A DNA stretch of 64,000 bases from Cohnella sp. OV330 (GCF_900112065.1 NZ_FOKE01000003.1:628249-692248), one strand, 5' to 3'; positions 37,851 to 46,374 are shown, counted from the stretch's first letter. Notes: generated by a model not told the origin, from the letters alone. Numbers and translations are program-made.

Positions 37851-40565
37851 ATGAGAAGATCGATAGAGCTGACAGGCGCTTGGCAACTGAAAGGCGAAGG
37901 CATAGACCCTTCGGGAAAGGAAGCGAGCATCGCGATCGATGCGCAGATTCCCGGTCATGTGCACCAGGATCTGCTCGCGGCGGGCCTGATCGCGGATCCG
38001 GGTTACCGCAAGCAGGCGGACGATTGCCAGTGGGTGGAGCATTGGCGGTGGACGTACAGCCGGACGTTCGAGCTTGAGCGATTGGAGCCGGGACGTCCCC
38101 TGCTGGAATTCGAAGGGCTGGATACGTTCGCGGAAATCGAGGTGAACGGCGTCCGGCTCGCCCGGACCGACAACATGTTCGTCCGCTACCATTTCGACGT
38201 GTCGGGGCTGCTGCGGGAAGGCACGAACGAGCTCGTGGTGCGGTTCCGGACGGTCGCGGAAGGGCTTGCGGGCAAGTCGTACGCCGGTCTCGGCGCAGCC
38301 TTCACGAACGAGCGGCTGTTCGTCAGGCGCATGCAATGCACGTTCGGCTGGGACTGGGTGGGGCGCCTCGTCAGCTACGGCATATGGCGGCCGGTTCGTC
38401 TCGTGTTCGAAGACGTGGCGGCGATCGACGATCTCTTCGTGTACACGAACGCTTTGGACGCGCGAGGCGCGTCCCTTGCCGTCGCGGTCGAGACGCGCAG
38501 CCGCGCCGAAGAGCCGCTGCGGCTGTCGCTTGCGATAGAGGGTCCGTCCGGCGGAATCGTCTGGCAGGCCGAGCGCCGGCTGAACGGCGGCAAGCTGGAG
38601 CTGACGGCCGATCTGACGGAGCCGGAGCTGTGGTGGCCGGCGGGGTACGGCGGCCAGCCGCTGTATACGCTCGTCGCAAAGCTGTACGACAAGTCGGGAT
38701 TGCTCGACGAGCGTTCTCGCGCGTTCGGCATCCGGACGGTGCGCATCGAGCAGCTCGCGGACCGGACGGGAAGCGCAGAGGCGCGGATGACCGAAAAGAT
38801 TCGCTCGCAAGTCATGATAGGGGATGCGAACGCCGACAATCCGGACGGCATGGTCTGGGAGGCGAACGGCGACCGCCCTGGCAGCGGCTTCCGTTTGCTG
38901 GTCAACGGCGTTCCCGTCTTTTGCAAGGGAGCCAATTGGGTGCCGTGCGATCCCTTCCCCTCGCGCGTTCCGGACTCGCGGTACGAGCACCTGCTCCGGC
39001 TCGCCCGAGATGCCGGCATGACGATGCTCCGCTGCTGGGGCGGCGGCATCTACGAGCCGGAGCCGTTCTGGGACTGGTGCGACCGGCTCGGGATCGTCGT
39101 CGTCCAGGACTTTATGATGGCATGCGGGACTTATCCCGAGTCGGACCGGGATTGGAAGGCATCGCTGACGGTCGAGATCGAGGGCGTCATCCGTTCGCTG
39201 CGGAATCGTCCCAGTCTCGTCTGGTGGAACGGCGACAATGAAAACGGCATGTTCGCAGCCGAGGATGACTCGGATTATCCGGGTCGGAGCATCGCCGAAC
39301 GAATCACGGGCCGGCTGTGCGCCGCGCTCGATCCGTCCAGACTGTTTCAACCCACGAGTCCTTTCGGCGGCAGCACCAACAATTCGTTTACGATCGGCAC
39401 CGCGCACTATACGGGGGCGTTATTCGAGATGTTCGACGTGTTCCGCAATACGGATTTGCGCGACTACCGCTCTTACTTTGCCGGCCTGTTAAGTCGATTC
39501 TGTCCGGAGTTTCCGATGTTCGGCACGCCGGAGGTTCATACGCTGCGGCGGATGATGAACGACGAGGATCTGGCCGATCCGGCGTATGACATGCTCGAAT
39601 ACCATACGAAGAATCATCCGGGGCTAAAGGATTTCTCGCTCTTCCGTGCGCTCGAGACGCTGGCCGACAAGCTTGCCCCGCCCGCCGCGTCGAATGTCGA
39701 GCAGATCCAGCGCATGTCGTTCGTTCAGCACGAGCTTACCCGGCTGATCTTGGAGGCCTACAGGCGCAACCGGCATTACGCGGGGGGCATCCTGTTCTGG
39801 ATGTATAACGATTGCTGGCCGGCGAGCGGCTGGAGCCTGGTCGATTATTACGGGTACCCGAAGGGCGGGTATTACGGATTCCGAAAAGCGGCCCGGCCGG
39901 TGATCGCTTCGATCGAAAAAAACGCGGCGGCCGGGACGTACGATTGTTGGGTATGCAGCGACAAGCCCGAGGAGATCCGGGGAACGGGGATGCTGCGCGT
40001 GCTGAAGCTTGACGGCTCGGCCGAAGACGCCGAGGTCTGGTCCAGGACGTTCGACTTCGGGGTGGAGGCGGGCGCTTCGGCAGTTGCTGCGGGGATTCCG
40101 GCGGCTGAGATGGATGCGCTGCTCGATCATCGCCACGTGCTGGTCATGGATATAGCCGGCGACTTTGGCGGCGATCGCTGCATCTATTTCGCGGGACTGC
40201 CGGCGGAAATGAAGCTCGCGCCTTCCGGTTTGCGGATCGCGTCCCGTGCAGGCGGGCCTGAGGCCGGAAGCGTGACCGTCGCGGCGGACCGCTATGCCAA
40301 AGCCGTACTCCTGCATGGCGCGTTCGTCTTTTCGGACAATTACTTCGATCTGCTGCCGGGAGAAAGCAGGACGATCGAGTACCGTAGTCTGAAGGCAGCG
40401 ACCTATGCCGACGAACCGGGAGCCAAAGCAGGAGACGCGGGCGCGGGAGCCGAAGCGGGTGAGGAATCGGCAATCGAAGCGGGAGACGCGGGAGTCGAAG
40501 CAGGCGAGAAATCGACAATCGAAGCGGGCGAAGCGCCGGCGATCGAGCTGATCGCCTGGAACTGA
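37851..40565 (+). CDS. Beta-mannosidase-type GH2 glycoside hydrolase
   Basis: A 904-residue cytoplasmic enzyme releasing terminal beta-mannose. The N-terminal sugar-binding domain (RSIELTGAWQL; GHVHQDLLAAGLI; YSRTFEL) and the LWWPAGYGGQPLYTL block are beta-mannosidase hallmarks. The catalytic acid/base is Glu464 in LVWWNGDNENG and the nucleophile is probably Glu553 in CPEFPMFG, which aligns with the SEFGFQ motif of the family. ILFWMYNDCWPASGWSLVDYYG is the conserved barrel end. The ATG at 37851 follows GGGGAGG. Residues about 855-895 are an odd Ala/Gly/Glu low-complexity stretch inserted before the final IELIAWN strand. Confidence 0.9.
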   Translation: MRRSIELTGAWQLKGEGIDPSGKEASIAIDAQIPGHVHQDLLAAGLIADPGYRKQADDCQWVEHWRWTYSRTFELERLEPGRPLLEFEGLDTFAEIEVNGVRLARTDNMFVRYHFDVSGLLREGTNELVVRFRTVAEGLAGKSYAGLGAAFTNERLFVRRMQCTFGWDWVGRLVSYGIWRPVRLVFEDVAAIDDLFVYTNALDARGASLAVAVETRSRAEEPLRLSLAIEGPSGGIVWQAERRLNGGKLELTADLTEPELWWPAGYGGQPLYTLVAKLYDKSGLLDERSRAFGIRTVRIEQLADRTGSAEARMTEKIRSQVMIGDANADNPDGMVWEANGDRPGSGFRLLVNGVPVFCKGANWVPCDPFPSRVPDSRYEHLLRLARDAGMTMLRCWGGGIYEPEPFWDWCDRLGIVVVQDFMMACGTYPESDRDWKASLTVEIEGVIRSLRNRPSLVWWNGDNENGMFAAEDDSDYPGRSIAERITGRLCAALDPSRLFQPTSPFGGSTNNSFTIGTAHYTGALFEMFDVFRNTDLRDYRSYFAGLLSRFCPEFPMFGTPEVHTLRRMMNDEDLADPAYDMLEYHTKNHPGLKDFSLFRALETLADKLAPPAASNVEQIQRMSFVQHELTRLILEAYRRNRHYAGGILFWMYNDCWPASGWSLVDYYGYPKGGYYGFRKAARPVIASIEKNAAAGTYDCWVCSDKPEEIRGTGMLRVLKLDGSAEDAEVWSRTFDFGVEAGASAVAAGIPAAEMDALLDHRHVLVMDIAGDFGGDRCIYFAGLPAEMKLAPSGLRIASRAGGPEAGSVTVAADRYAKAVLLHGAFVFSDNYFDLLPGESRTIEYRSLKAATYADEPGAKAGDAGAGAEAGEESAIEAGDAGVEAGEKSTIEAGEAPAIELIAWN

Positions 40566-40591
40566 TTCGGCGCCGAAGCGGCGATACAAGG

Positions 40592-40780
40592 GCTATCGCG
40601 CAAAAGTACACGATCGAGAGCCGCACCTGTTCGTCGTTCCGCCTATCGCGCAAAAGTGCAGGATTTTTACCCGAAACACCCGGGTTCTCGCTTAAAGAAA
40701 CGAGCTACCGTGCACTTTTGCGCGATAGATCGCAAAAATACGCCATACCGGCCTTGGATGATGCATTTTTGCAGGATAGC
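40592..40780. repeat. Cluster of TGCA-type intergenic repeats
   Basis: The intergenic segment contains CTATCGCGCAAAAGTRCA twice in direct orientation (from 40592 and 40643), once inverted (around 40709-40729), and two decayed copies (ATCGCAAAAATACG near 40728; TGCATTTTTGCAGGATAG near 40759). Together they can fold into long stems between the convergent beta-mannosidase and VanT-like genes. Related sequences occur near 27.9 kb, 55.15 kb and 58.1 kb. Confidence 0.7.
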
Positions 40781-40781
40781 A

Positions 40782-41900
40782 CTAGTGCCGGATCGATACC
40801 GATCCGGTTTTTTTGGCGCGATGACGCATGGCGGTCCGAATCGTTCGTAAGGTAGGGAAGCGGACGGCAACGGCCGCCATCGCGATGGAAAACGCGCAAA
40901 CCGCGGCGAAGTGAATGAGGCTGTTGCCGATCAGCCATGGCTGCAGCCCCGTCGCTTTGGCGGCGCCGCGCACGAGCACGATGGCGAGCGGATGCAGGAC
41001 GTAGATCCACGCGCGTCCCTCCCGAAGCGTACGGTTCGCCGGCCCTTTATAAGGGAGAGCCAGCAAGAGTAGAAAATAGGCGGCAGGCACCGCAAAAACG
41101 TACATGCTGTCGTGCCGCGGAATGTCGCCCGCGCGCAGCCAGACCGCCTCCGCGAGCATCGCGGACAGCGAAGCAAGGAACAAGATCGCATGCGCGAGCG
41201 GGCGTCTGACCGTTCGCGGTCGCCTTGCGACGGAGGCGCCCAGCGCCAGGTAGATCGGCGCGAAAAACAGGCCGTTGCGCGTATAGTCGAACGCGCGGAA
41301 CATTCCGTTATACCATCCCGTCAGGACATCGCTGCCTGCGAGGAAGCTGTAATAGCTGTCGCCGAACAGTCCGACGGCATACAGCAAGCAAGCGACGGTA
41401 ATGACCGCGGCCGGCTTCAGCGCGCGGTACAGTCCGTGCAGCATGGCGATGCCGATCATCAGCGCAGGCAAGTACCAGAGGTGGTAGAAGGTGCCGTCGA
41501 ACGCAAGGTCCCGCAGCAACGAAAGCGTGCCGAACTTTGGGGAAGAGAAGTAACCATTGTATACGTTGAGCGGCACATAGAGCAGGATGGCGATCGCGTA
41601 CAGTCTGGCGATGCTGCCGAGATAGCGCCGAAGATGGCGCCGGTCGGCGAGCGGGTCGCCCGTCAGCTTGCGGAAGTAGAAGAAGCCGGAGGTCATGAAA
41701 AAGATCGGTACGGCGATGCGGGTGAGCGCGCCGTCGACCAGAAAGTCCGCGGACGGGCCAAAGACGGCGAATGGGCCCGTATGGTTGGCGATGACGAGCA
41801 AGGCGGCGACGAACTTCAGCCATGACAGTCCGAGGAAATCCGTTTTGGCGGAAGTAGCCGATGTAGCCGATGTAGCCGATGTAGCCGATTTAGCCGACAA
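40782..41900 (-). CDS. VanT-like membrane domain protein (acyltransferase-3 family)
   Basis: A 372-residue polytopic protein. LSWLKFVAALLVIANHTGPF, ADFLVDGALTRIAVPIFFMTSGFFYF and FYHLWYLPALMIG closely follow the N-terminal membrane domain of VanT serine racemases, which is thought to take up L-serine. The racemase half is absent here and is encoded two genes upstream. The TTG at 41900 overlaps the VanXY-like stop by 11 nt; no ATG exists before the core domain. Residues 2-18 are an Ala-Thr-Ser repeat encoded by 9-bp tandem units. It is the last gene of the four-gene operon. A plain acyltransferase role is the main alternative. Confidence 0.75.
   Translation of the reverse strand: MSAKSATSATSATSATSAKTDFLGLSWLKFVAALLVIANHTGPFAVFGPSADFLVDGALTRIAVPIFFMTSGFFYFRKLTGDPLADRRHLRRYLGSIARLYAIAILLYVPLNVYNGYFSSPKFGTLSLLRDLAFDGTFYHLWYLPALMIGIAMLHGLYRALKPAAVITVACLLYAVGLFGDSYYSFLAGSDVLTGWYNGMFRAFDYTRNGLFFAPIYLALGASVARRPRTVRRPLAHAILFLASLSAMLAEAVWLRAGDIPRHDSMYVFAVPAAYFLLLLALPYKGPANRTLREGRAWIYVLHPLAIVLVRGAAKATGLQPWLIGNSLIHFAAVCAFSIAMAAVAVRFPTLRTIRTAMRHRAKKTGSVSIRH
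41854..41898. repeat. 9-bp tandem repeat at the start of the VanT-like gene
   Basis: GTAGCCGAT occurs four times in a row and a fifth degenerate copy (TTAGCCGAC) follows. On the coding strand it specifies repeated Ala-Thr-Ser at the N-terminus. Copy changes would keep the frame but alter the length of the cytoplasmic tail. Confidence 0.9.
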
Positions 41901-42765
41901 GGGACCGCCGCCTTTTGCCGCTGAAAGCCGTCACGATCAGGCCGCCCGCGTTGTCGCCGGACAGACGGTAATAATCGCAATCCGGAATCGGTACCTCGAT
42001 AAAGCTGCCGTCGCCGATGGGGACGTAATAGATTTCGACGCGCTCGCGTTCGTCTTCGATGGCGAGCCGTTCTCCGCCGAACGAATATCGACGCAGCCGC
42101 TCGATGTATTCTTCGAGGCACAGATTCTCCCGTTCCATAAGCTCGGCGTGCGGGGCCCCGACGTAGCGGAAATGCCATGGCTCGCAGGCGATGCCGGTGA
42201 GGGCCTCCTTGCCCGCGCGGTATCGCTGGACGAAGCCGTGCTGCGCGGCGAGCCGCTTGAAGTCCAGGCAGGCGCCGCTATCGGGGAAGTCCGGCGCGAT
42301 GAAGTCGAGCTCGCCGCCGCCCGCAAAGCCGACGTCCACGGCGAGTCCGGTCTGGTGCTCGCTGCAGCCGGGCCAGGCGACATACGCGGCCGTATACTGC
42401 GGCCCGTTGTCCCGAAGCGACGATTCGTAAATTTCAGTCTGCTCGGCCGCCGTCCGATACGCGCTCACCGCCACGATATCCGCCGTGCCGCGGCAGGCCG
42501 CCAGCAGCTCGCTTAGCCGGGCGAGCGCCGTCGTTTCCAGAAGCATTCCCGGCGCGAGCGCGCGCATCGCGGGATACGCGTCCAGATCCGCCAGCTTGTC
42601 CGCGGGGACCGGCTCGCGTACCGGATGCTGCCGATTGACGAGGATGAGATGGCCTTCGCGGACGGCCGCGACATCCACTCTAATCAGGTGATGATTGCGA
42701 ACCTGCAGCTCCGTCAGATCACGGTCGGCTCCTGCCGCTGCGGTTGAAAATAAGCGTTGTTCCAT
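41890..42765 (-). CDS. VanXY/VanY-type D,D-peptidase (M15B family)
   Basis: A 291-residue zinc peptidase cleaving D-Ala from D-Ala-D-Ala dipeptide and/or pentapeptide stems. Visible: the substrate-pocket SAYRTAAEQTEIY, zinc ligands His137 and Asp144 in SEHQTGLAVD, catalytic Glu195 and zinc ligand His198 in CEPWHFRYVG. There is no signal peptide or membrane anchor, which fits cytoplasmic VanXY rather than membrane-bound VanY. A C-terminal extension of about 65 residues (VEIYYVPIGDG...YRLSGDNAGGLIVTAF) recalls that of VanXY-G. The ATG at 42765 follows GGAGG. It overlaps the racemase gene by 52 nt and the VanT-like gene by 11 nt. Confidence 0.85.
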   Translation of the reverse strand: MEQRLFSTAAAGADRDLTELQVRNHHLIRVDVAAVREGHLILVNRQHPVREPVPADKLADLDAYPAMRALAPGMLLETTALARLSELLAACRGTADIVAVSAYRTAAEQTEIYESSLRDNGPQYTAAYVAWPGCSEHQTGLAVDVGFAGGGELDFIAPDFPDSGACLDFKRLAAQHGFVQRYRAGKEALTGIACEPWHFRYVGAPHAELMERENLCLEEYIERLRRYSFGGERLAIEDERERVEIYYVPIGDGSFIEVPIPDCDYYRLSGDNAGGLIVTAFSGKRRRSLVG

Positions 42766-43889
42766 GGACAGCGAACCTCCTTTGCGCTTGCGTATATTTT
42801 GGCGACGCGCTCCGTCAGCGCCGTCGTGATCGCTTGCGACGGGCCGTCGATATGGGCGGCCAGCTCGGCGAACGAGACGCGCTCGCCGCCCTGGCGACCG
42901 ATCAGCGTCACCCGGTCCCCGGGCGCGCAAGGTCCGGGCAGCCGGAGCATCAGCTGATCCATGGAGATCTTGCCGACGATCTCGGCGCGCTGTCCGCGCA
43001 CCAAGGCGGCGGCGCCCTGCATCCGCTGCGACCAACCGTCCGCATAGCCGATCGGGACCGTGCCGATCCATTCGTCGGCGTCGGCGCGGTAGGCGTTGTC
43101 GTAGCCGATATAGTCGCCCCGCCGCACGCGCTTCGCCTGCATGAGCGTACTGTGCAGGCTGAGCGCCGGCTCCAGTTCGACGGGCGGCGCGAGATGTCCC
43201 GGATAAAAGCCGTACATCGCGGCGCCGATCCGCACCATGTCGAGCGCCAGGCCGGGGAACCGCAGCGCCGCGACGCTGCCCGCGCAGTGATAGTGACGAA
43301 TGGCGATGCCGCTAGCCTTGCTGCGCTCCATGAGCGCCGCGAATTGACGGGCTTGCCGCTCCAAGTATGCCGTATCCGCTTGCCCTGCCGTCGCGAAGTG
43401 CGTATAGAAGCCGTCGACGTCGATGTCCGGGGCGGCGAGCCACGGGACCAGCGCGTCCCACTCCGCCTCCGTCCGGAAGCCGATCCGGCCGAGCCCGGTG
43501 TCCGCCTTGACGTGGACGCGCAGCTTGCGGCCGGCCAACGAAGGCACTTGCCTTCGAAGCTCCCGGAACCATTCCGCGCCCGTGACAGTGAGCATGAGAT
43601 CCTGCGCCAGCGCCAGCTCGACCTGCTCCGGGCGGATCGGCGTCAGCAGCAGGATCGGGAGCGTAGCGCCTCCGGCCCGCAGGCGCAGCGCTTCCTCGAG
43701 AAAGGCCACCGCCAAATAATCCGCTCCCGCCTGTCTCGCAGCCTCGGCGGTCTCAAGATCGCCGTGTCCGTAGCCGTTCGCCTTGACGACGGCCATCAGC
43801 TTCACGCCCGCGGGCAGCGTGCCGCGAATGGCTCGCAGGTTGTCCGCGATGCGGCCGGGCTCGATCTCCGCCCACGTCTCCCTCAGCAT
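42714..43889 (-). CDS. Alr-type PLP racemase (alanine or VanT-like serine racemase)
   Basis: A 391-residue fold-III PLP enzyme. The PLP lysine is Lys36 in AVVKANGYGHGD, and the second catalytic base is expected in DYIGYDNAYRA. VPIGYADGWSQRM and GKISMDQLMLRLP match Alr and the C-terminal domain of VanT. It would supply D-Ala or D-Ser to the ligase encoded just upstream. The residue before RVAKIY near the C-terminus is Glu; the matching position is Tyr in Geobacillus Alr and reported as a specificity residue (Asn) in VanT-G, so sequence alone does not settle the substrate. It overlaps the ligase gene by 7 nt. Confidence 0.82.
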   Translation of the reverse strand: MLRETWAEIEPGRIADNLRAIRGTLPAGVKLMAVVKANGYGHGDLETAEAARQAGADYLAVAFLEEALRLRAGGATLPILLLTPIRPEQVELALAQDLMLTVTGAEWFRELRRQVPSLAGRKLRVHVKADTGLGRIGFRTEAEWDALVPWLAAPDIDVDGFYTHFATAGQADTAYLERQARQFAALMERSKASGIAIRHYHCAGSVAALRFPGLALDMVRIGAAMYGFYPGHLAPPVELEPALSLHSTLMQAKRVRRGDYIGYDNAYRADADEWIGTVPIGYADGWSQRMQGAAALVRGQRAEIVGKISMDQLMLRLPGPCAPGDRVTLIGRQGGERVSFAELAAHIDGPSQAITTALTERVAKIYASAKEVRCPWNNAYFQPQRQEPTVI

Positions 43890-44974
43890 GTGCTTTTCCT
43901 CACGTATTGGAGCGTTTGCCTGGCTTCGTGTCGAGCGAACGCATAATCGATCAGCCGCTCGATCAGCGCCGCGTATGTCGTGCCGTCCGTCCGCTCCCAC
44001 ATGACTGGATACATGCTGGCGGACGTGAAGCCGGGCAGCGCGTTGATCTCGTTCAGATAGAACAGGCCGTCCCGGTCCAGGAAAAAGTCCACGCGGGCAA
44101 GCCCTTCGCAGCCGAGCGCCCGGTAAGCTTGCAGCGCCAACGACCGGACTTGTCCGATCAGCGCTTCGCTCACTTCGGCCGGAATCGACATGCGCAGCTT
44201 CGGATCCGAATACTTGGACGCGAAGTCGAAAAAGCGGTGATCGTGAATGAACTCGCCCGGAAGAGAGGCGATCGGCTCTTCGTTTCCCATGACCGCCACC
44301 TGAATCTCCCGTCCTTGCAGCTCGCGTTCAACGACCAGCTTGGCATCGTACCGGAAGGCCTCCGCGATGCCGGCCAGCAGCTCGCTCCGATTGTCGCAGC
44401 GGCTGATGCCGATGCTCGAGCCAAGCGATGCCGGCTTAACGTAGCAAGGATAGCCGATCTCATCCTCGAGCATGCCGATGCAGCCTTGCTCGTCCGCCAG
44501 CCATTGTCCGCGCAGAACGACCCGATGGTCGACCTGGCGGATGCCTGCCTGCGCGAGGACCTCCTTCGACATCGCCTTGTCCAGCGTGAGCGCCGCGGAC
44601 AGCACGCCGTTTCCTACGTACGGCACGTTCAGCATTTCAAGCAGACCTTGCAGCGTTCCGTCTTCGCCGAAGGATCCGTGAATCAAAGGCAGGACGACCT
44701 TTTTGCCGGGCAGCGACAGCTTGCGGAGCAGGATGTCGCCGATCGAGGCGGCTTCGCTGTCGTGGGACGGCTCGGCGAGGAGACGCTCCGCCGCTTCGAT
44801 GCCCGAGAGGCCCTGCGCGTCCGGCGCGCACCAGCGTCCATCCCTGGCGATATAGATCGGATGCAGCTCGAACTTGGATTCGTCGACCGCGCCGAGGACG
44901 GTGCGGGCGGTTTTTAGCGAAATCTCGTGTTCGACGGACTTGCCGCCATACAAGACGTACAGTTTGGTTTTCAT
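43883..44974 (-). CDS. D-Ala-D-Ala ligase-family enzyme (Ddl/Van ligase)
   Basis: A 363-residue ATP-grasp ligase. The N-terminal VLYGGKSVEHEISLKTA and the signature PLIHGSFGEDGTLQGLLEMLNVPYVG are diagnostic. The ATP-grasp part has YVKPASLGSSIGISR, VVERELQGREIQVAVMG, the omega-loop FFDFASKYSD, and metal ligands in ARVDFFLDRDG and YLNEINALPGF. The omega loop keeps Lys-Tyr, as in D-Ala-D-Ala ligases, rather than the Lys-His of VanA-type D-Ala-D-Lac ligases. It is the first gene of an operon with racemase, VanXY-like and VanT-like partners. Whether the product is D-Ala-D-Ala or D-Ala-D-Ser cannot be decided by eye. GGAGGT precedes the ATG. Confidence 0.88.
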   Translation of the reverse strand: MKTKLYVLYGGKSVEHEISLKTARTVLGAVDESKFELHPIYIARDGRWCAPDAQGLSGIEAAERLLAEPSHDSEAASIGDILLRKLSLPGKKVVLPLIHGSFGEDGTLQGLLEMLNVPYVGNGVLSAALTLDKAMSKEVLAQAGIRQVDHRVVLRGQWLADEQGCIGMLEDEIGYPCYVKPASLGSSIGISRCDNRSELLAGIAEAFRYDAKLVVERELQGREIQVAVMGNEEPIASLPGEFIHDHRFFDFASKYSDPKLRMSIPAEVSEALIGQVRSLALQAYRALGCEGLARVDFFLDRDGLFYLNEINALPGFTSASMYPVMWERTDGTTYAALIERLIDYAFARHEARQTLQYVRKSTC

Positions 44975-45051
44975 CAGATGACCTCCGGTTCGCGATTTTC
45001 TTCGATGTCTACAAGATAACCGCCAACTTTTAAAAAGGTTGAAACGAAAGT

Positions 45052-45079
45052 TTAAGGATTGCTTAAGATTGCTTGAAGC
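45052..45079. promoter_or_regulatory. Direct repeats, possible response-regulator operator
   Basis: TTAAGGATTGC, TTAAGATTGC and TTGAAGC follow one another with about one helical turn spacing, the pattern used by OmpR/PhoB-type regulators (the VanR family). The element lies 78 bp upstream of the ligase start and 120 bp upstream of the alcohol dehydrogenase start. Function inferred only. Confidence 0.4.
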
Positions 45080-45094
45080 GGGGACCTTTCTTTA

Positions 45095-45127
45095 AGTTGG
45101 ATTCGCGGCGTGCGCGCGCTGTATAAT
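45095..45127 (+). promoter_or_regulatory. Candidate sigma-A promoter for the alcohol dehydrogenase gene
   Basis: A perfect TATAAT at 45122-45127 is preceded by TTGGAT near 45097 at a slightly long 19-bp spacing. It lies about 72 bp before the start codon. Confidence 0.5.
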
Positions 45128-45199
45128 AGGGAGGTTGGCGCCGCTTGACGCGTTCAAGCCGCGCCCCGAATCCAATCGCTAACGGAGGTTTGCCGCTCC

Positions 45200-46363
45200 A
45201 TGAACAATTTTGAATTGTACAATCCAACGAAGCTGGTGTTCGGCAAGGATACGGTCTCGAAGCTGGGATCGCTGGTCGAGCCGTACGGCAAGAAGATCCT
45301 GCTCGTCTACGGCGGCGGCAGCATCAAGAAGTCGGGACTTTACGACCGCGTGCTGTCCGAGCTTGCGGCCATCGGCGCGACGGTGCATGAGTTGCCGGGC
45401 GTCGAGCCCAATCCGCGCCTGTCCACGGTACATAAAGGCGTCGACATCGTTCGCGCCGAAGGGATCGAGTTCATCCTCGCCGTCGGCGGAGGCAGCGTCA
45501 TCGACGCGGCCAAGGCGGTGGCGGCGGGCGCGAAGTACGCGGGCGATCCGTGGGACTTCACGATCGGCAAGGCCAGGATCGAGGACGCGCTGCCGCTCGG
45601 CACGGTGCTGACGCTGGCGGCGACGGGCTCCGAGATGAACGGCAACGCCGTCATTTCCAATTGGGAGACGAAGCAGAAGCGCGGACTGGGGAGCAAGCTC
45701 GTCTATCCGCGCTTTTCCATCCTGGATCCGCAGTTGACCTATTCGGTCCCGCGCGATCAGACCGTGAACGGGATCGTCGATATCATGTCGCACGTGTTCG
45801 AGCAATACTTCACGTTGACGGACGGCGTGCCGCTTCAATCGCGTTTCGCGGAATCCGTGCTGTTGACGGTCATCGAGAACGGCGAGAAGGCGTTGGCGAA
45901 CGGCGAGGACTACGAGGCGCGCGCCAACCTGCTGCTGGCCGGTACTTACGCGCTCAACGGCACGCTGCCGAACGGCGTCGTCACCGACTGGGCGACCCAC
46001 GGCATCGAGCACGAGGTCAGCGCCATCTACGACATCGCGCACGGCGCCGGTCTCGCGATCGTTTTCCCGAACTGGATGAAGTACGTGTACGACGCCAAGC
46101 CCGAGCGGTTCGCGAAGTTCGCCGAGCGGGTATGGGGCATCGATCCGTCGGGCAAGTCGGCGGATGAGCTCGCGCTGGCCGGCATCCAGGCGACCCGCGA
46201 CTACTTCACGCGCATCGGCGCGCCGGCTACGCTCGGCGAGCTCGGCATCGGCGCAGAGCAGCTGGACCGCATGGCGGACGAGGCGGTGCAGTTCGGACCG
46301 ATCGGCTCCTTCAAGAAGCTCGAGAAGGCGGACGTGAAACGAATTCTCGAGATGAGTCTGTAG
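45200..46363 (+). CDS. Iron-containing alcohol dehydrogenase (butanol dehydrogenase type)
   Basis: A 387-residue Fe-ADH of the YqhD/BdhA group, oxidising alcohols or reducing aldehydes with NAD(P)[13 protein letters not shown] opens the family, [12 protein letters not shown] binds the cofactor, [13 protein letters not shown] follows, and metal ligands lie in [11 protein letters not shown] and [30 protein letters not shown]. It is 11 bp upstream of the PHP-phosphatase gene in the same direction. The neighbour deoC makes acetaldehyde, which this enzyme could reduce, but the two belong to separate transcripts. Confidence 0.92.
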   Translation: MNNFELYNPTKLVFGKDTVSKLGSLVEPYGKKILLVYGGGSIKKSGLYDRVLSELAAIGATVHELPGVEPNPRLSTVHKGVDIVRAEGIEFILAVGGGSVIDAAKAVAAGAKYAGDPWDFTIGKARIEDALPLGTVLTLAATGSEMNGNAVISNWETKQKRGLGSKLVYPRFSILDPQLTYSVPRDQTVNGIVDIMSHVFEQYFTLTDGVPLQSRFAESVLLTVIENGEKALANGEDYEARANLLLAGTYALNGTLPNGVVTDWATHGIEHEVSAIYDIAHGAGLAIVFPNWMKYVYDAKPERFAKFAERVWGIDPSGKSADELALAGIQATRDYFTRIGAPATLGELGIGAEQLDRMADEAVQFGPIGSFKKLEKADVKRILEMSL

Positions 46364-46374
46364 GAGGCTGCGGC

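Noticed and set aside
40656-41010. Short open frames in the TGCA repeat cluster
   Set aside because: They consist of repeat sequence or the shadow of the VanT-like gene.
41890-42765. Membrane-bound VanY carboxypeptidase
   Set aside because: No signal peptide or N-terminal membrane helix precedes the catalytic domain, so a cytoplasmic VanXY-like enzyme fits better.
43883-44974. VanA-type D-Ala-D-Lac ligase
   Set aside because: The omega loop keeps Lys-Tyr, not the Lys-His of D-Ala-D-Lac ligases, and no VanH-type lactate dehydrogenase or VanX gene is adjacent.
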